The notes beneath the pieces are model-generated. The model was not told where the DNA came from. It was given only the letters and a program-made list of their open reading frames with translations, and ran no database searches. A stretch of 64,000 nucleotides of DNA from contig CM067357.1 in NCBI GenBank assembly GCA_034190875.2, positions 21,045,144 to 21,109,143 on the forward strand. The letters are read 5' to 3'. The DNA is from Urechis unicinctus (lineage: Eukaryota > Annelida > Polychaeta > Xenopneusta > Urechidae). Positions 1-13,000 of the stretch are shown here, in pieces. Made by a program: the position numbers and the translations under genes. Numbering within the stretch: the first letter of the stretch is position 1; each line of letters opens with the position of its first letter.

Positions 1-2580
1 ATCATTATTCACCATGAATGTGCAAACATCTTTTTATTGGACTTTGTATTCCCGTTGATATGAGTTTTTATGAAATGACCGGGTTATACGAGGTACCGCA
101 ATATTTCTGTAAAGGCATCGCGGAATATTTCGCATGCTTAAGATGATTTGCAGCTTGAGGCTGACGTTTCGACTACTGCGTATCGTTAGATACGATGCAC
201 AAAATGTACAAAATAAACCATTGCCGTAATCTTAGGAGTGATGCAATGCATTGGACGTTGAGTCATGGTCAGACATCCGGCTGCAATTTGTGGTTCGGAG
301 CAATTCACATGCCATAGTACGCATTTCATCTCTATATTCTCTATTTCATCTATATATTCTAAATTACAAATCCATACTAGTGAATGATGGGCCACAGAGC
401 ATACATAATTACTTTATATCTCAGTTATGATCGTCCTAAGGCAGTTGTTCTGGTGGATGCATGTTCTTTGTATTAATGTAAACCTTAAGGCATCCATGAT
501 ATGAGGAACCTTGTAGCATCGATCTTCTACATCATGCAGACGTCAATGTACTAGGACAATATGAATACACAATAATGTCAAAACAAAACTGCGCCTTGTA
601 TGATATGAACTTTGTATTTATTAATGAGCAATGTGTATAATGAAGTTTTGTTGCCTTAAATGCTCAGTGTATTCCACATTAGAGACACCAACGTTTAGAT
701 GCCTCCAGCAAATAGCAAATCAAGATGAACCTTCAGTTAATAGGCAGCCGACAATCTCTAGCACAACAAACGTACAATGATTGTGACGTTTAAAATATCA
801 TTTGGAAATTACTAGTTTTTAGTTCATAAATCTGAGTTACTGTTGATCGACAGTTATCATTATCATGAAACACTACCCTTCAATGACGCGTGGTAATATA
901 GTCTGGAGAACTTCTCCTAAAACAGCCAGCGAATAGTTTCCTTGTCACGAGTTTTGTCCCTATAGCTTTTATGATTTATGGCAATTATTGTATTGTAAAT
1001 TATCAATTCATTCATGCAATTTAATCAACACCACAATATATCTGATCACAGTCTTTCGGACGTCGGCATATATCAGAGGCTTCAAATTTCGAAGATTTCA
1101 CATAACGATTCAGTCATGTCTTTAAATATATGAATGGGGGATATTCATCCCCTACACCCCGTGACGTTTTACTGGCTTCTTTAGTGTAGAACGTCCGAGC
1201 TTATACCGGCGCCTGGGAGTTGTCCGTCCTAATAACAATTAAGGTCGGAACTCCCGCATCAATACCGTAAAGACCCTTAGCTCTAAGAAAATCGTTCAAT
1301 CAATCACTCGGCGGCTTCTGTACGTGGCACATTACAAGCGTTGCTTTTTCTTACAAGCGATACTAGATTATCCAACTGAAATACATTTTTATATGTGAGG
1401 GTAACAACTTCGAATCGATATCAAACTGATTTCAACTTTTGTTCCCGAACCAGAGCGTAATACCAGTTCAGTTGTTGAGACAGTACTGTTCACAACACAA
1501 CGCTTTCTAGTTCATGACCAAGATCGGGATAAAACACATAGGATATATGTCTCTTTTGATTCATTAAATGATTTTCGTTGTCTTCACACACTATAAATTT
1601 TTACTTCTCATCGCAATGACTTTTTTGCTCTCTCTCTCTCGCTCTTTCTCCTCTGTTCCCTTTCTCACAAATCTCATAATCAATTCAGAACTTTCCCGAA
1701 AACATCCCGGATTTTGCTTTCCCTTTATCAATTACCTTACATCACGTACAGTGCGTGGGAAAACTACACCTGATCCAATGAAACCGGCAAATTGCAGTTT
1801 ATAAGTATTGATGAAGTAACGGCATTGGAATGTGCTAAAACAACTGACCAATCAGCCGAATCGTAAACCTTCTTGTACTGCATAAATTATCACAGATTGT
1901 GCATTCGATCAATTGGCATTTATATGGTTTACAGGAATTATCAACGGCAAACTGATAGTACAAGCACTGCTGATAAATAACGCCGCACAGCAGATCTTTT
2001 CCATTCTTTCAAAGTTTGCGTGCATGCCCACAGTCAGCTAATTGCTACATTCAACTTTTATCTATTTATGCCATTGTACATGATTTATAAGAATTTGGAT
2101 ATCACCCAACGCGAATCATTGTACTCCCCATTACGGTCGGTTTCATTGCTCTCTAGCATTATTATCAATTCAGTTCCCTCCCAATAACGCCAAGGGAACA
2201 TTCAGCTACTACCAATCGTTCTGTGAGAGAAATTCAATACATGTAACTTTATCTTGAGTAGGGTGTTATAGGCATAGAGACAAATCCTTTGAAAATCAAG
2301 CAAGTTGTGCATGATTCTAAGAAATCTGCACACAAGGACGGTGCGCGGTCAGCAGTATTGATCAATACAGTGACTACAAACCAGGGACATCCAAAACGGC
2401 CTCTTCTCTATTCGATGAGACAAGTTTCTTATTCATAACAATTATCCACATGCGCTGTGAAGTCTAGTCTGACTAGCTTTGTTCCTCAGCCAGCGTAACC
2501 ATAATGACCATAATTTTGACTTCTTTTCATCACTGTTGTACATAGCGTAATTCCCTTCATAGAATTATTTCTGTAGAGGC
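1..2580. other. AT-rich intergenic DNA, nothing recognised
   Basis: No reading frame here shows a protein family I know. The open stretches are under 80 codons and have no convincing splice context. I could not align this part to the duplicated units further right, although a very old copy cannot be excluded by eye. Confidence 0.5.
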
Positions 2581-5280
2581 AGCAAAGATATCAGGGACAG
2601 ATTATGTCCTTATATGACGGGTCAGTGTTTTTAATATCAAAGATGGACACCTTGATGACTTTACGAGAATAATTGTATCGACAACAATCTGGAACTATGA
2701 TTTATGCAATTAATGCTACTTTTCTTCCCAGCCATTGTGTGCTTATGCGTCGACCTTGGTTATTTTTCAGGATAATGGCTTTTTATAGACTTTTATCATA
2801 TAAATAATGGATCCTTTATGTGTCAGATAGTCTTTCCTTATGAGTCATTTGTTTGATATAACAGTCTATGTGGATTAATAAATCATATGATTAAGGCTAT
2901 ATATGGTAGTGTTGAGACTCTAATCAGAACCTATATCTAACCCACAACACTGGCCTATTAATATTCCGCCTTCACAGGTTTGCTGAACATCAGTTCGGCA
3001 AAGCGCTCGTGATTTTGTTATGCCATGATAACATATACATTTAGGCGTTTTACCTTCAATCACCATGAACACACATTACCTATGAGCGGTTCTCGGTGCT
3101 TTGACAACAACATAAGTAATTTCATGGATCAGCGTTATCACGAATTTGGATGATACACAGGTGAATATGGATGATAAATGCGCGTAGTGAACACCACAAG
3201 ATAATAGTATGTCACTGTCTGGTGGTAGCGCGAGGTCGGAGATAAAATGGGCCCATGTATGGATGACTTATTGATCTCATGACGGTTGTTTAATACTAAT
3301 CATTGAGCACATTGATGCACGTTCCGTCGTCAATTCTATAGACGTACAGGAACGATATACATAATATAATCCAATGTTTGCCGGAGAATGGTACCAGGTT
3401 GGTTGTATTAGGTTATTACAGCGAATGTACTACGGTATATACACCTTGCATTAAAATCCTCGCGCTAAATGCTTTCTTCTATCACCTGAAGATGATATCA
3501 ATCAAAATCAATATTCGTATTGCGCATCATGATTCTTGTGCTTTTACAATAATGTCAACCACTCTATACCAATCTAAACTAAAACACGACTGTGTCAAGC
3601 AACATATGCCCTTTTGTTGTGCGAACCAATATGGTCAATGGGCTTGGGCTTAATGGGTGCTGTTCAAACATCACAATTGTACTCATTCATTATTTTGGCG
3701 ATAATATATCCTTTAAAAAAGCGACGTTTATGCATAATATTTCATTTTATTGGAAACAGCAGGTTGATTTTAGAATTAACCTTATTTCAAGCATTGTAAC
3801 TGTTAAGTCGGTCATGGCTGATATTTTGAAATGAGCTGATTCTCGTGAAACCCATGTGCAATAAAGACATGATGGATTGCAGGCGATACGTGACGTAAGT
3901 GTTTTTTAACAAGGCCGTACAAGTTCAAACAGTAGTGATTTGACTACGCAGTGATGGTGGGAAGTCTACAAGCAGTTTTATGGATAATGTCATATATTGT
4001 TTGGGAATAATTATGATAAAATGCCACGTTCGAGGTCAATTGCTGATTTCCGATAACGTGGAATTTAACACTGTAACATCATTTGAAATGACAATCAGTT
4101 TTACGTTTAAGTCATAAGCTCGTCCTCAGCAATCATACGCGTTAACAAAACCAGTGAATAAGGTACCAAACAAAGCGGTACTCACGATTCAGTGTAAACG
4201 AATAGCATATTTATAGTTATGGTAATCACCCATTAACATGCAATGCATGATTAGAACGAGCAGGCATTCATAGGGCATGCACGTGTATATATAACGGTTT
4301 TCTTCTGGTTTTGTGTCCCTTATAATAGGAAACCGTTGTTTTCGGTCAGCAGAAACATTATTCAGGGCACTGTTCATAGAACAAATTCAGTTACTTTAGA
4401 AACAAATTCCGTCTTTTGGGATGAATTTATGGAATTCTTCTATTCTAACATGCAAGAAGACAGGGCTTATTGTGGCACTGTATAGTTTCATTATTTAATG
4501 CACATTTGCACCAATATCAAAGCAAGTTGCAATTGCTCGTTTATGATAGGAGTTACACGTACAGCGATTCCTTTAACTACGCTAGCCACGCGATGGTCTG
4601 TTACAGTTGTGTCATTGAAGAGAGTGGTAACGTCTGCCATGCGTACTAACTCAGCACACTGAGCATCATAATTTGATGGCACTATAAACATATCAGAACG
4701 GTTCAGTTCGCCATAAGATTAAAACATTCAAAATGCCATTATATGGAACAATGCACTTTTATACCCATTCAGAAGTAAGTATGATAAAAAGACTAAATTA
4801 ATTTGTTTTATTAGAAACTGCCCTTTCATTTGCGGATTAATTAACATTTTTTTTAAACAATCGATTTCGTTCACGATTCTACGCTCGCCCTATCACAAAC
4901 AGTTAATACAAATGATAGATTGTTTACAGTAATATTTAAATATTATGGATATGAACGATACCGGTTACTGGGGACGCCAATAGACGCTTACATTCCGTAC
5001 AAATATAGAGCATGAATGAGTAATGTTAAAATTGAAGCTTTTTCAGATTTCGGTTTTTCTCTTTCATTTGTGTATCATTTCATACTAAATATATGCACTG
5101 TACAATGTCACGTTAAATCATAGCACTTCTGTTAATCATTCTGCATGTCCATTCAGTTCACCCAATTCTCATGGCACGATGTATCTTCATTAGAATGGAA
5201 ATTTCACTCACGCATCGTTTAAGGAGCGCATTGTTAGTGCTAGTGCCTTCAATGATGTGCTTTTATCGAGTGACGCACTG
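2580..5280 (+). repeat. Oldest, most diverged copy (copy 0) of the 9-10 kb repeat unit
   Basis: Scattered blocks match the two better copies. The stretch near 2895 (GGCTATATATGG) matches 8680 and 18510. The text near 4640-4720 matches 12120-12220 and 22150-22250. The text near 4950-5010 matches 12350-12400 and 22385-22435. Between these blocks the sequence has drifted, with many indels, so this copy looks much older than copies 1 and 2. The frame on the minus strand at 4491-4691 belongs to the same conserved minus-strand remnant as 12042-12227. Boundaries are approximate. Confidence 0.5.
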
Positions 5281-7599
5281 TGAATCAAAATAACATGAAG
5301 GGACAAGTTCATTAATCTCCATCTGAAATTTCAATTACCAACTCATGATACTACTGCTGCCCTGTATTAACTACACCGCTACTCACATTGCTGAAAGGAA
5401 ATGATATTATGCTGAACAGAGACTTGTTTTTACTGATACAGAACAGTCAGAATGAACAAAAAAACCTATATACTAAACCAGGAGGTAATCAAATGAGCAG
5501 TGTTGAAATCATTCACATTGTCTACTCTGCATCATCAACATCTCGTGTTGTCAAACAGACTGCAGTGACTCTTCTAACAAATGCTATATATAGATTTCTT
5601 AAACCCTTAGCACACATTTATTACGTAGTGTGTTGAGCTCTTGGCCTTCGTCTGTCGCATATTAGCTGAACGTTAACGTTAGTAGAAGCGCAAGAGTAAT
5701 CTCTGGGATTTCCTGTCAGTTAAGTGTTCCAAATGTCAATAATAATTAAATATATTAGGTTAAACACTAAAGCCGCAATGTGGAAAAGCACATTATGTGA
5801 CAACTTCATAAACATTTGTTCTCATTTCTATATGGCAATGAAGTCATGAATAAAAACACATCCATTGTTCAAATAGCTCATTTGATTCACTGCTAAGTAA
5901 TTGCTCCGCATATCAAAAGACCCTATCTTACAGGAATTATTCTGTCCATTAATATATTAACCAATTCCATTCCCGCACAAGGCCGTTCTTGATTTGAGTC
6001 ATTTGGTTTACACTTGAACAACTAAAAGAGGAGTTACTCATAAATATCAGCCTTTATAGTTGATACTTGTTAATAATAAATATGTGACAATATGTTGCAA
6101 CTGTCAAATATATTCCATTTGTCAAGGTTGTAATACCGCGTGTACTCTCGTAGTATATTTGTGTGATCGAAGCGGCCAGGTATGATGTATGAGATTCTTC
6201 ATATCTGTGTTGTGTCTTTCGTGAAATCATCGTGATTACCTAGAATTGTACAGGCGCTTCAGATTAATTATGCGTGACGCCACTAACGGGTGCAGGTATG
6301 CTTCGCTAGCAGCACATTCCAGTCACTTCTGATAAGTAAGCATTTTGATCTAGCAATGATGTGAAAGGGGTTCTCTGAAACACCTTACTAATTACCATAA
6401 TGGAGTGATTTTTTATGAATGTAGACGATCAACAAGCAAGCCCCGACACAGCAAGCACTTTGTTTCTCATAGATCGTCCTAGAAGCTAGAATTGTGAAAT
6501 ATGCGTTCTGCAGTGTTGCCATGTCATCTCAATACAGAAAGCGTTTTGCTGAGCAGCTAGAATAAATCATAGGTCCAACATATGAGTCAGCTTCGGCCCT
6601 ACTTGTTTCGATGTAAAAGCTCTCCCTTGTTATTGTTCAATGATCAACAAAGACTGCGAAAGATTCGTGACACAAATTTTTAACTATGACGAAATAAAGC
6701 CATCATTATGGCGATTTCAATGACGAAACTATCATGTCAATGATACTCATTTACACATGTTTTTAATGATGCAAGAAAGTTATACGTTCAAACATGATAT
6801 ATTTTTTTGACATATTTTGCTCAGCGACAATATAAGAGAGCAACAGGTATCGCACCTTCTATGAATACCTGTGCCACTGACTTCCCAGGTTGTCTGCTCC
6901 CAGATTGATATTGTGACACACGTGGCTATTGAGACTAAGTCACAGGGGCATATCATAGACTCGCTATGTAGTAGAAAGAATAGTGTTGCTATTAGATATA
7001 GATATTCACCATAATCTGCATTCCGAATATACAGAAAATTACGTTAACCACAACAGTAAGCTAGAAGATAAACAGAAGCAGGTGCAATTCCCAACCTCAT
7101 TCAAAAGCGGTTTGGGTTGATGGGGTGAATCTGTGTTTGATCTGTTTCGATGTTTTGATACTGTAATGACATATGTATTGGAATCATATTTTGAATTATA
7201 TTTCTTTGGTACGGTACCTTTTGTACAATTATCTCATTAAATTATTCATTTCAATGATTCAACGCCACCCCCCACCCCTGATTACGTGTTGATAACTACA
7301 CCAATACGGACCTAACTGATCGAATATAACTTCTCTATTTCTTGCTCTTGTTATGAGTTTGGTTCTCCATGTCAATGTTTGCCAGGTTTACTCGCTCAAA
7401 ATATCCACACTTTAACATACGAAAATTGATTAAAACATGGACTTAAGGTTTTGAGTGAAATCGTAATGACAATAAGAAGTCATTCCCAACTCCACACTGA
7501 GCATCAATGGAAGAGCCAAGGCTGGCCAGTCACGTCAGCTCAGGGGAACTGCATCGTCATGGAAATCAACACCAAGGTAACATTCTAAAGCATGGAATC

Positions 7600-8290
7600 A
7601 AATGACTGTGCTGATTGGCAATCAGTGCTGTATCTCAGTGAACGTTGTGAAAAGTGTGCCAACATTCTGAATTTCGTCGAAAACGGCACCCCGACAGCGG
7701 CGAAGCTGAAAATAGACTGATTACGCCAACATTCGTAATTCCGCCGACTACGGCATCTTGGCGGTAGGGAAGCTATTGTAGTTGATTCATGATCAGATTG
7801 TTTACGCAAAAGATCAAAGTATGCATTGGATCGCATCTAAGCTATATATATTACGGTGTTTTGACACACTGACCGTTGGCTCTTAGTAGTTATCAATTTG
7901 CTTCATGGTAACTTCACATCATTATTCACTGAAGAGAAAGCAGAACTCTCTGAGCCAGTTGAATTATTCAACAGCAGTGATGTGGAAAAACTAGAAACAA
8001 AATGCTACTCAGTTAAGACGTAGACCTGAATTAGCGATTGGAATGCTCTATGCTCCGGTTATGTGCATGATCAAAATATAGAAAACCCATTATGCCACAT
8101 CCTAGTCTACGTGCCTCGGTTGGTCCCAAGCTAGCATATTTGCTAGCGGAATTTTAACTTGGTTTCAACTGCAGCACAGCAAAGTATTATCATCCAAGAA
8201 TAAACGTGAAATATTATCCTGTTATGTGCAATACGGGCCTTATTTGAAGCCGGTATTATTATCAGGTATCCTTCATAAACTTTAATGTAG
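7600..8290 (+). pseudogene. Decayed protein-coding remnant (unknown family), copy 1
   Basis: Three nearby stretches read like protein but are broken by stops and shifts. One at about 7610-7720 carries two cysteines in a CEKC context and ends after AAKLKID. A second at about 7905-8020 is rich in Glu and Leu (contains FTEEKAELSEP). A third at about 8120-8285 contains KREILSCYVQYGPYLKPV. The same three stretches recur in copy 2 at 16390-16510, 17735-17850 and 17960-18115. I do not recognise the family. The spacing suggests exons, or one long frame that has since been broken. Confidence 0.35.
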
Positions 8291-8950
8291 CAGCAATGCG
8301 GTTGATGAGTTAAATAGCGTTTGATCGTTTGTATTCATCATTGTTGTAGAGGCTGTATTACCTATCATAACATTGATGCGAAGATAGAAGGGATAGGTGT
8401 GGTGCTATAAAATTGCTCTTTGATATAAAATCAGGGCACCTTGATGGCTTCTTAAGAGGTATTACATGAACGACAATTTTAAAAACTGTTCTATCTAATC
8501 AAATATGGCTTGTTCCAGGCCATTCCCGCGGGCTGGGTCTTAATCATTGTCATATTTAATGATTTTTATAGACTTTCATTATACCAAAAAACAATCTATT
8601 ATCTTGCAGAAACCCTTTAATATTGCCATCTTTGTTTAACATAAAAGTCGAGTCGAATTAATATATCATATATATGAGGCTATATATGGCAGTGCTAACA
8701 CTTCACAACACCATAAGAAAATAATTAAGAACCTCAGTGGTGTTTCTTGTGCTTTGATCACGAAATTTTTCATGCTCCTACTCTGGCAATTAGATTTTTG
8801 ATTCTCGATAATGTACCGTTATATGTCAATAGACGTCGAGGATAAAAGGTACTTATGTATGCTGAATATATCCTCTCAAGTAAAAGGTTATAAGATCACT
8901 GGTAGATGTTAATATCGCATTTTGCAGACGTCTGACAGCTTTTTAAAAAT

Positions 8951-9148
8951 GTGCATATGAATGTTTATTTTTCTAACACCGCAGGGTGGCAGCACGAAGT
9001 TAAGAATATAATTAGACGCATGCAAGGAATGCCCATTGATCAACTCATAAGGGTAAGACACGTTGTTTTCAGTGACCCTAAATTGCCCTTGGAACTAAGA
9101 CAAATTATCAAACTAATGTGCGATTGTATGACTATATCCATGACTTGA
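8951..9148 (+). pseudogene. Short protein-like ORF remnant, unknown family
   Basis: This 65-codon open stretch has a protein-like composition (includes PLELRQIIKLMCD). The matching place in copy 2 (about 18917-19110) is interrupted by a stop early on, so it is no longer open there. The contrast suggests a former coding exon that survives open in one copy only by chance. No domain is recognised and no function is proposed. Confidence 0.3.
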
Positions 9149-10291
9149 TCTTAGTCACCACTACACTGTATTCCTGGAGATGTTGTTGATGGTGCTTGTA
9201 ATTATAGCAATTCAGCAACTAGAGGCCACTATTGCTTGCCTAGAGAAGAAACTGCAACTCATGTTATTGGAACGCCGACAATCTACACTGTCGTGAATAA
9301 CGTATAATCAACATCTCAGGTGAATAAATTACCCTGTTGTTCAGACACTAATTACAAAGTCACAACCTATGTGATTTGTGCAGGAGAATGAGGCCAGCTT
9401 TGTGTTACTAACAGATATAAGACAATTTACAACCTTTGATACTTGATACCCCATGCCTGTCCAATTCCAGTGAACTGTCGGTGGGTTTCTAAGCTGCCGT
9501 GGCAAAATATCAGCTGATATATTGGCTTAGGTCGGTAGAGAAGGCGGTTTATCAGTGAGTGATCGTGGTTTCTGTAGCAACATTACACTTATATAAAAGA
9601 TGTCCCAGGCTCACTGCAGCTTGGTCCTTATAGCCTTATATGTCACTCTGTTACTTAAATGTAACCCAATATGCTCGTTTTTACGCATGGCTGTATGATG
9701 TACCTGGTCGTACACCAGTGGCTAAAATGGGCATTGACATACTGTTTAATTGTTGTCTACGCTGATTGTCGCCTCTCATTTCACACGTTTCGTTTTTGCC
9801 CTTTATCTATCATAAAACACAAACAACGTCCTCTATTCGTACAAGTAATGGTGTCTTTTAGCTTTCATACATGCATCAACACTTAAGTAGTATTCAAAGT
9901 TGAAGCACAAATAAGTGCATGAATAAAATTTGGCTGGGAATTTAGCCACGGCTTCAATCGTCAATGTGTCATATCATGATAAATGTTAAGGTACAGTACG
10001 CTAACGTCAACCATTTAGTATGTAATGTTTTCCTACAAGTGTGAGGTCAATCGTGTAAGGAGTCGTTTTTTGTTAACCAGAAATCTGGAAACGCTCGGTA
10101 AAGAGCCCATCGCACGAAATATCATGTCATTTGTTTCGCTAGAAAATAAAGGGTTATGGTAATATTATCATGGTCAGTGTTACATCTGAGGTTCAATGAA
10201 TGTACACAGCTAAAACATATTTGTCATACAATATGCTATTACTATTACTAATAACATACATTATTATCCTCATCACTACATCATGTTACAG

Positions 10292-10495
10292 GTGTCTAAG
10301 TAGCTACTGTCAACCAATAGCAGAGGTTGAAGATTATGTATGCAGTGCGGAGTTTCCTGGAGTCATTACATCTCTAGAAAATAGCCCCATTCCAATTGGT
10401 TTAAGATCAATCTATGTGAACTCTTGAACCTAGCAAGTGGCATATTTCTCCTACAGACAACAATTAGGCCACATGTCAGATAATGATGTACAAAG
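10292..10495 (+). pseudogene. P2X7 'ballast'-like exon, broken copy
   Basis: After the acceptor TTACAG the frame reads a cysteine-rich stretch (CLSSYCQPIAEVEDYVCSAE) that fits the C-x-C-x2-C…C pattern of the zinc-binding ballast domain known from the C-terminus of vertebrate P2X7 receptors and from many invertebrate stand-alone proteins. Compared with the 40411-40616 copy, about 24 bases covering the CIDQHPGF part are deleted, and the Trp codon of NPW has become TGA at about 10425. The exon ends at a donor (CAAAG|GTGAAT). It is a non-functional relic. Confidence 0.6.
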
Positions 10496-11202
10496 GTGAA
10501 TGAACTGTTTATTATTATCTTACTAACACATACATCTGTACAGAGGCTTATAGTCATTATCATCAATCTCAATATACTAATTGAAACCTGTATGTCAGAA
10601 AAACTTTTGAGCATGGAAACATCAACATTGTCATTTTACAGGTTCCAGCCATTTCTTCCTAGCATGTGCATGCACTGGTGCTGTCAAGGTCAAATTTTGA
10701 TAAAGTGACGGATTGGCTTCCATCATTTGGGTGCACCTATCCATGGAATTGCATAGAACTGTCTTCAGTACGATGAGTTTGTTCAGGTTTACCTATCTGA
10801 CAGGCACCCCTTGAGCATCCAGTGACATATATATTTTTCAATCATACAGTTGTCATAGCTAGCTATAGGTGCTTCCAGAATCTGTATATCAATGACAAAA
10901 CTAATCATATCAGTGCTATTTGGATACATATTATGGAAAAAATAAACAAACACATAGGGTCTATTCAGTTTTATATGCATAACAATTACTCAGTGGCCAC
11001 AACCACTCCTTGCCCTTGTGGAATGCATCAGCTTAATCAATCTTCTGAATTATCATATTTATATAGATCCATGATATTGCTGCAAGGACAAAATGCATTG
11101 TATCCTGTACACAAGACAAAGGGCTATTGGATTAATATTAATGCAACAAGAAGGTCATCGAGTCTCAACCTTTGCTTCTCTCTCTTGATATAGGCAGGTC
11201 GG

Positions 11203-11496
11203 CTTTTCTTGGGCTGGGGTGGCCTGACAGCAGAGGCCTTCGCAAAAAGAGTACGAACAGCATCTGCCTTCAAAACCAGTTAACAACTTGTTAGACTATC
11301 CAACAAGCTCTTCTCTAAGTTTCAATGCCGGCTCAAAACATCACTCGGTTAAATGAAGCAAGACCACGAGTACTTGCCCGGGCCCGGCCGTTTGTCTACC
11401 TGGCCAGTCCATTGTTTCATTATCAGGAAACTTGAACAAGCTCATGCCGTCTAGACTTGTACGCGACCAACGCCCAGCACAACAACGATTAACCAT
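11203..11496 (-). pseudogene. THAP zinc-finger relic, copy 1
   Basis: Read on the minus strand from the ATG at 11496, the frame begins MVNRCCAGRWSRTS and continues to an SLFKFP segment. This aligns with the better-preserved THAP sequence at 41230, but the second zinc cysteine is replaced by Arg, and a stop replaces the C-x2-H end. THAP domains are C2CH zinc fingers that bind DNA, known from P-element and Kolobok transposases and host genes. Here the domain is dead. Confidence 0.55.
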
Positions 11497-12041
11497 CGTG
11501 TTTGGCGGGCACAAAATGGGTGAAAACGATCAAATATCACAAAACGAGACCTCCAACAAATTTCAATGTAAACAACGGGGAACTCCCTGCGTCTTTGAGA
11601 ACGGGATTACTTTGCTGACGGCACATGCCTGGGTCTGACCTAGGTCATGGCTGTCGTACCGATTCGTCGAACGCGCTAATATGAGCTGACATTTTATCAA
11701 ATGTTGGCCTTAACAGATCATATGCGCCGGTTATTTGACAGGTTTGATTTTATTGATCACATTGTGAATTGATTTCCGCGGAGTGCCTATTACCGTGCTA
11801 TAGGCACTTTAATACCAGTTAGGATGCTGTGTGGCAAATTTGAGATGAACTTATGTAGCTCATTTGTAGAAGTTCGAAAGATACAAGGGCTTTCGTGGTC
11901 ACTGTTCGGTATTATCACCTAATAATAATTTACCAACGATGTCAAAGCAAGGCACATTAACTTCCTTCCATCAAGCATTACTTATACAGCGATTTCAAAA
12001 TGCTAAGCTGCAACAAAACATTTTTTGTTAAATGTATTATT

Positions 12042-12227
12042 TCATATAACAACACTATAAGCATTGAGGCGTGCTACGTGCGTTTCATCACGGAAGACAT
12101 TGACAGTGCTTGCCATGTGTACCCGCTGAGCACAAGCAGCATTATTACATGACGGCACCATTAACATTTCATGATGGATGAGTTCGGACGCGCATTTGAT
12201 CATTCGGTGTGCCATAAATGGGAACAA
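12042..12227 (-). pseudogene. Conserved minus-strand coding remnant (unknown family), copy 1
   Basis: This 61-codon open frame starts MFPFMAHRMIKCASELIHHE. Recognisable versions occur in five places: 4491-4691, here, 22079-22264, about 27350-27460, and about 35395-35450. Several substitutions between copies 1 and 2 leave the frame open, which is unusual for this stretch of DNA. It may be one exon of an old multi-copy gene or of an element. I do not recognise the family. Confidence 0.35.
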
Positions 12228-12639
12228 TTCGACGCATTCAGCAGTAATAATAATGAAATGAATCAGTTTTAAAACACCCGATTACCATGTTCACCTAATC
12301 AGGCAATACAACTGGAAGACTTTTACTGAAGTAAGTATTTTGGATGTGAATGACGCAGTTATTGGAGACGGCAATATGTGCTTACTTTCCGTACAAATAC
12401 GCAGGTAGAATGTGTTATAGTAGGTCTGTGTTTCTCTTTTATTGGTTAATTATCTCACACGTTTATAAGTGTTTTACCTCTAATAGCATACACATTATCA
12501 ATGGCAAGGTCCTGCATAAAATAATTCACTTGCATTGGCTTCATTTGCCATAGCACTTTTTATGCACAGACATATGCCGCAGTCAGCACATTAACTGGTT
12601 TAATAACCGCAATATGCTGATGGCGAAGCGATTAAAATT

Positions 12640-13000
12640 GTAGCATTTGTCGTGTTGATACAAAAGGAACCCATTTCATTACCTTTGTATGGTGATTTAA
12701 TTGACGCAAGCACACTGGCCGAAAATACATATAAATGCGCATCTTATTCAATGATTATGAACATACTTACACATGCAATTAAGCATTCTTTTATTGACCA
12801 CAACGCCAGCAAAGCTTCCCCGCAGCGTCCGACACACTTAGGTGCAGGACAGGCGGTTATTTGCATGAATGCAATGTAAATCACCGGAAAGACAGATATT
12901 GTTTGTGATGATGAGGAACTCGATGATGACATCAAGCATGCTGTCATCATAACGTTGATTAAACGCACCATGACAGCAATCTTGAAATCATGAGCAGGAC
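12640..13000 (+). pseudogene. Decayed acidic protein-like remnant, copy 1
   Basis: One frame runs through 12652-12879, hits a stop, and continues in the same frame to about 12990 with an acidic stretch (CDDEELDDDIKHAVI). Counterparts lie at about 22690-23030 in copy 2 and 35840-36150 in the partial copy, each with different lesions. The shared frame across three copies argues for a former coding sequence. The family is not recognised. Confidence 0.35.

Larger units (their letters stand above)
10102..11808 (+). mobile_element. Degraded TTAA-type (Kolobok-like) DNA transposon, copy in repeat unit 1
   Basis: The right terminal inverted repeat CGTGCTATAGGCACT is followed by TTAA at 11809-11812. 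The left end is the mutated AGAGCCCATCGCACG at 10102, preceded by GTAA. The termini match the cleaner element at 39569-41540 (AGTGCCTATCGCACG and its inverted partner). Inside, a plus-strand P2X7-ballast-like exon and a minus-strand THAP remnant face each other, in the same order as in the 39.6 kb copy. Because this element lies within the duplicated unit and recurs at the same relative place in copy 2, it was copied with the unit rather than inserted twice. Confidence 0.75.
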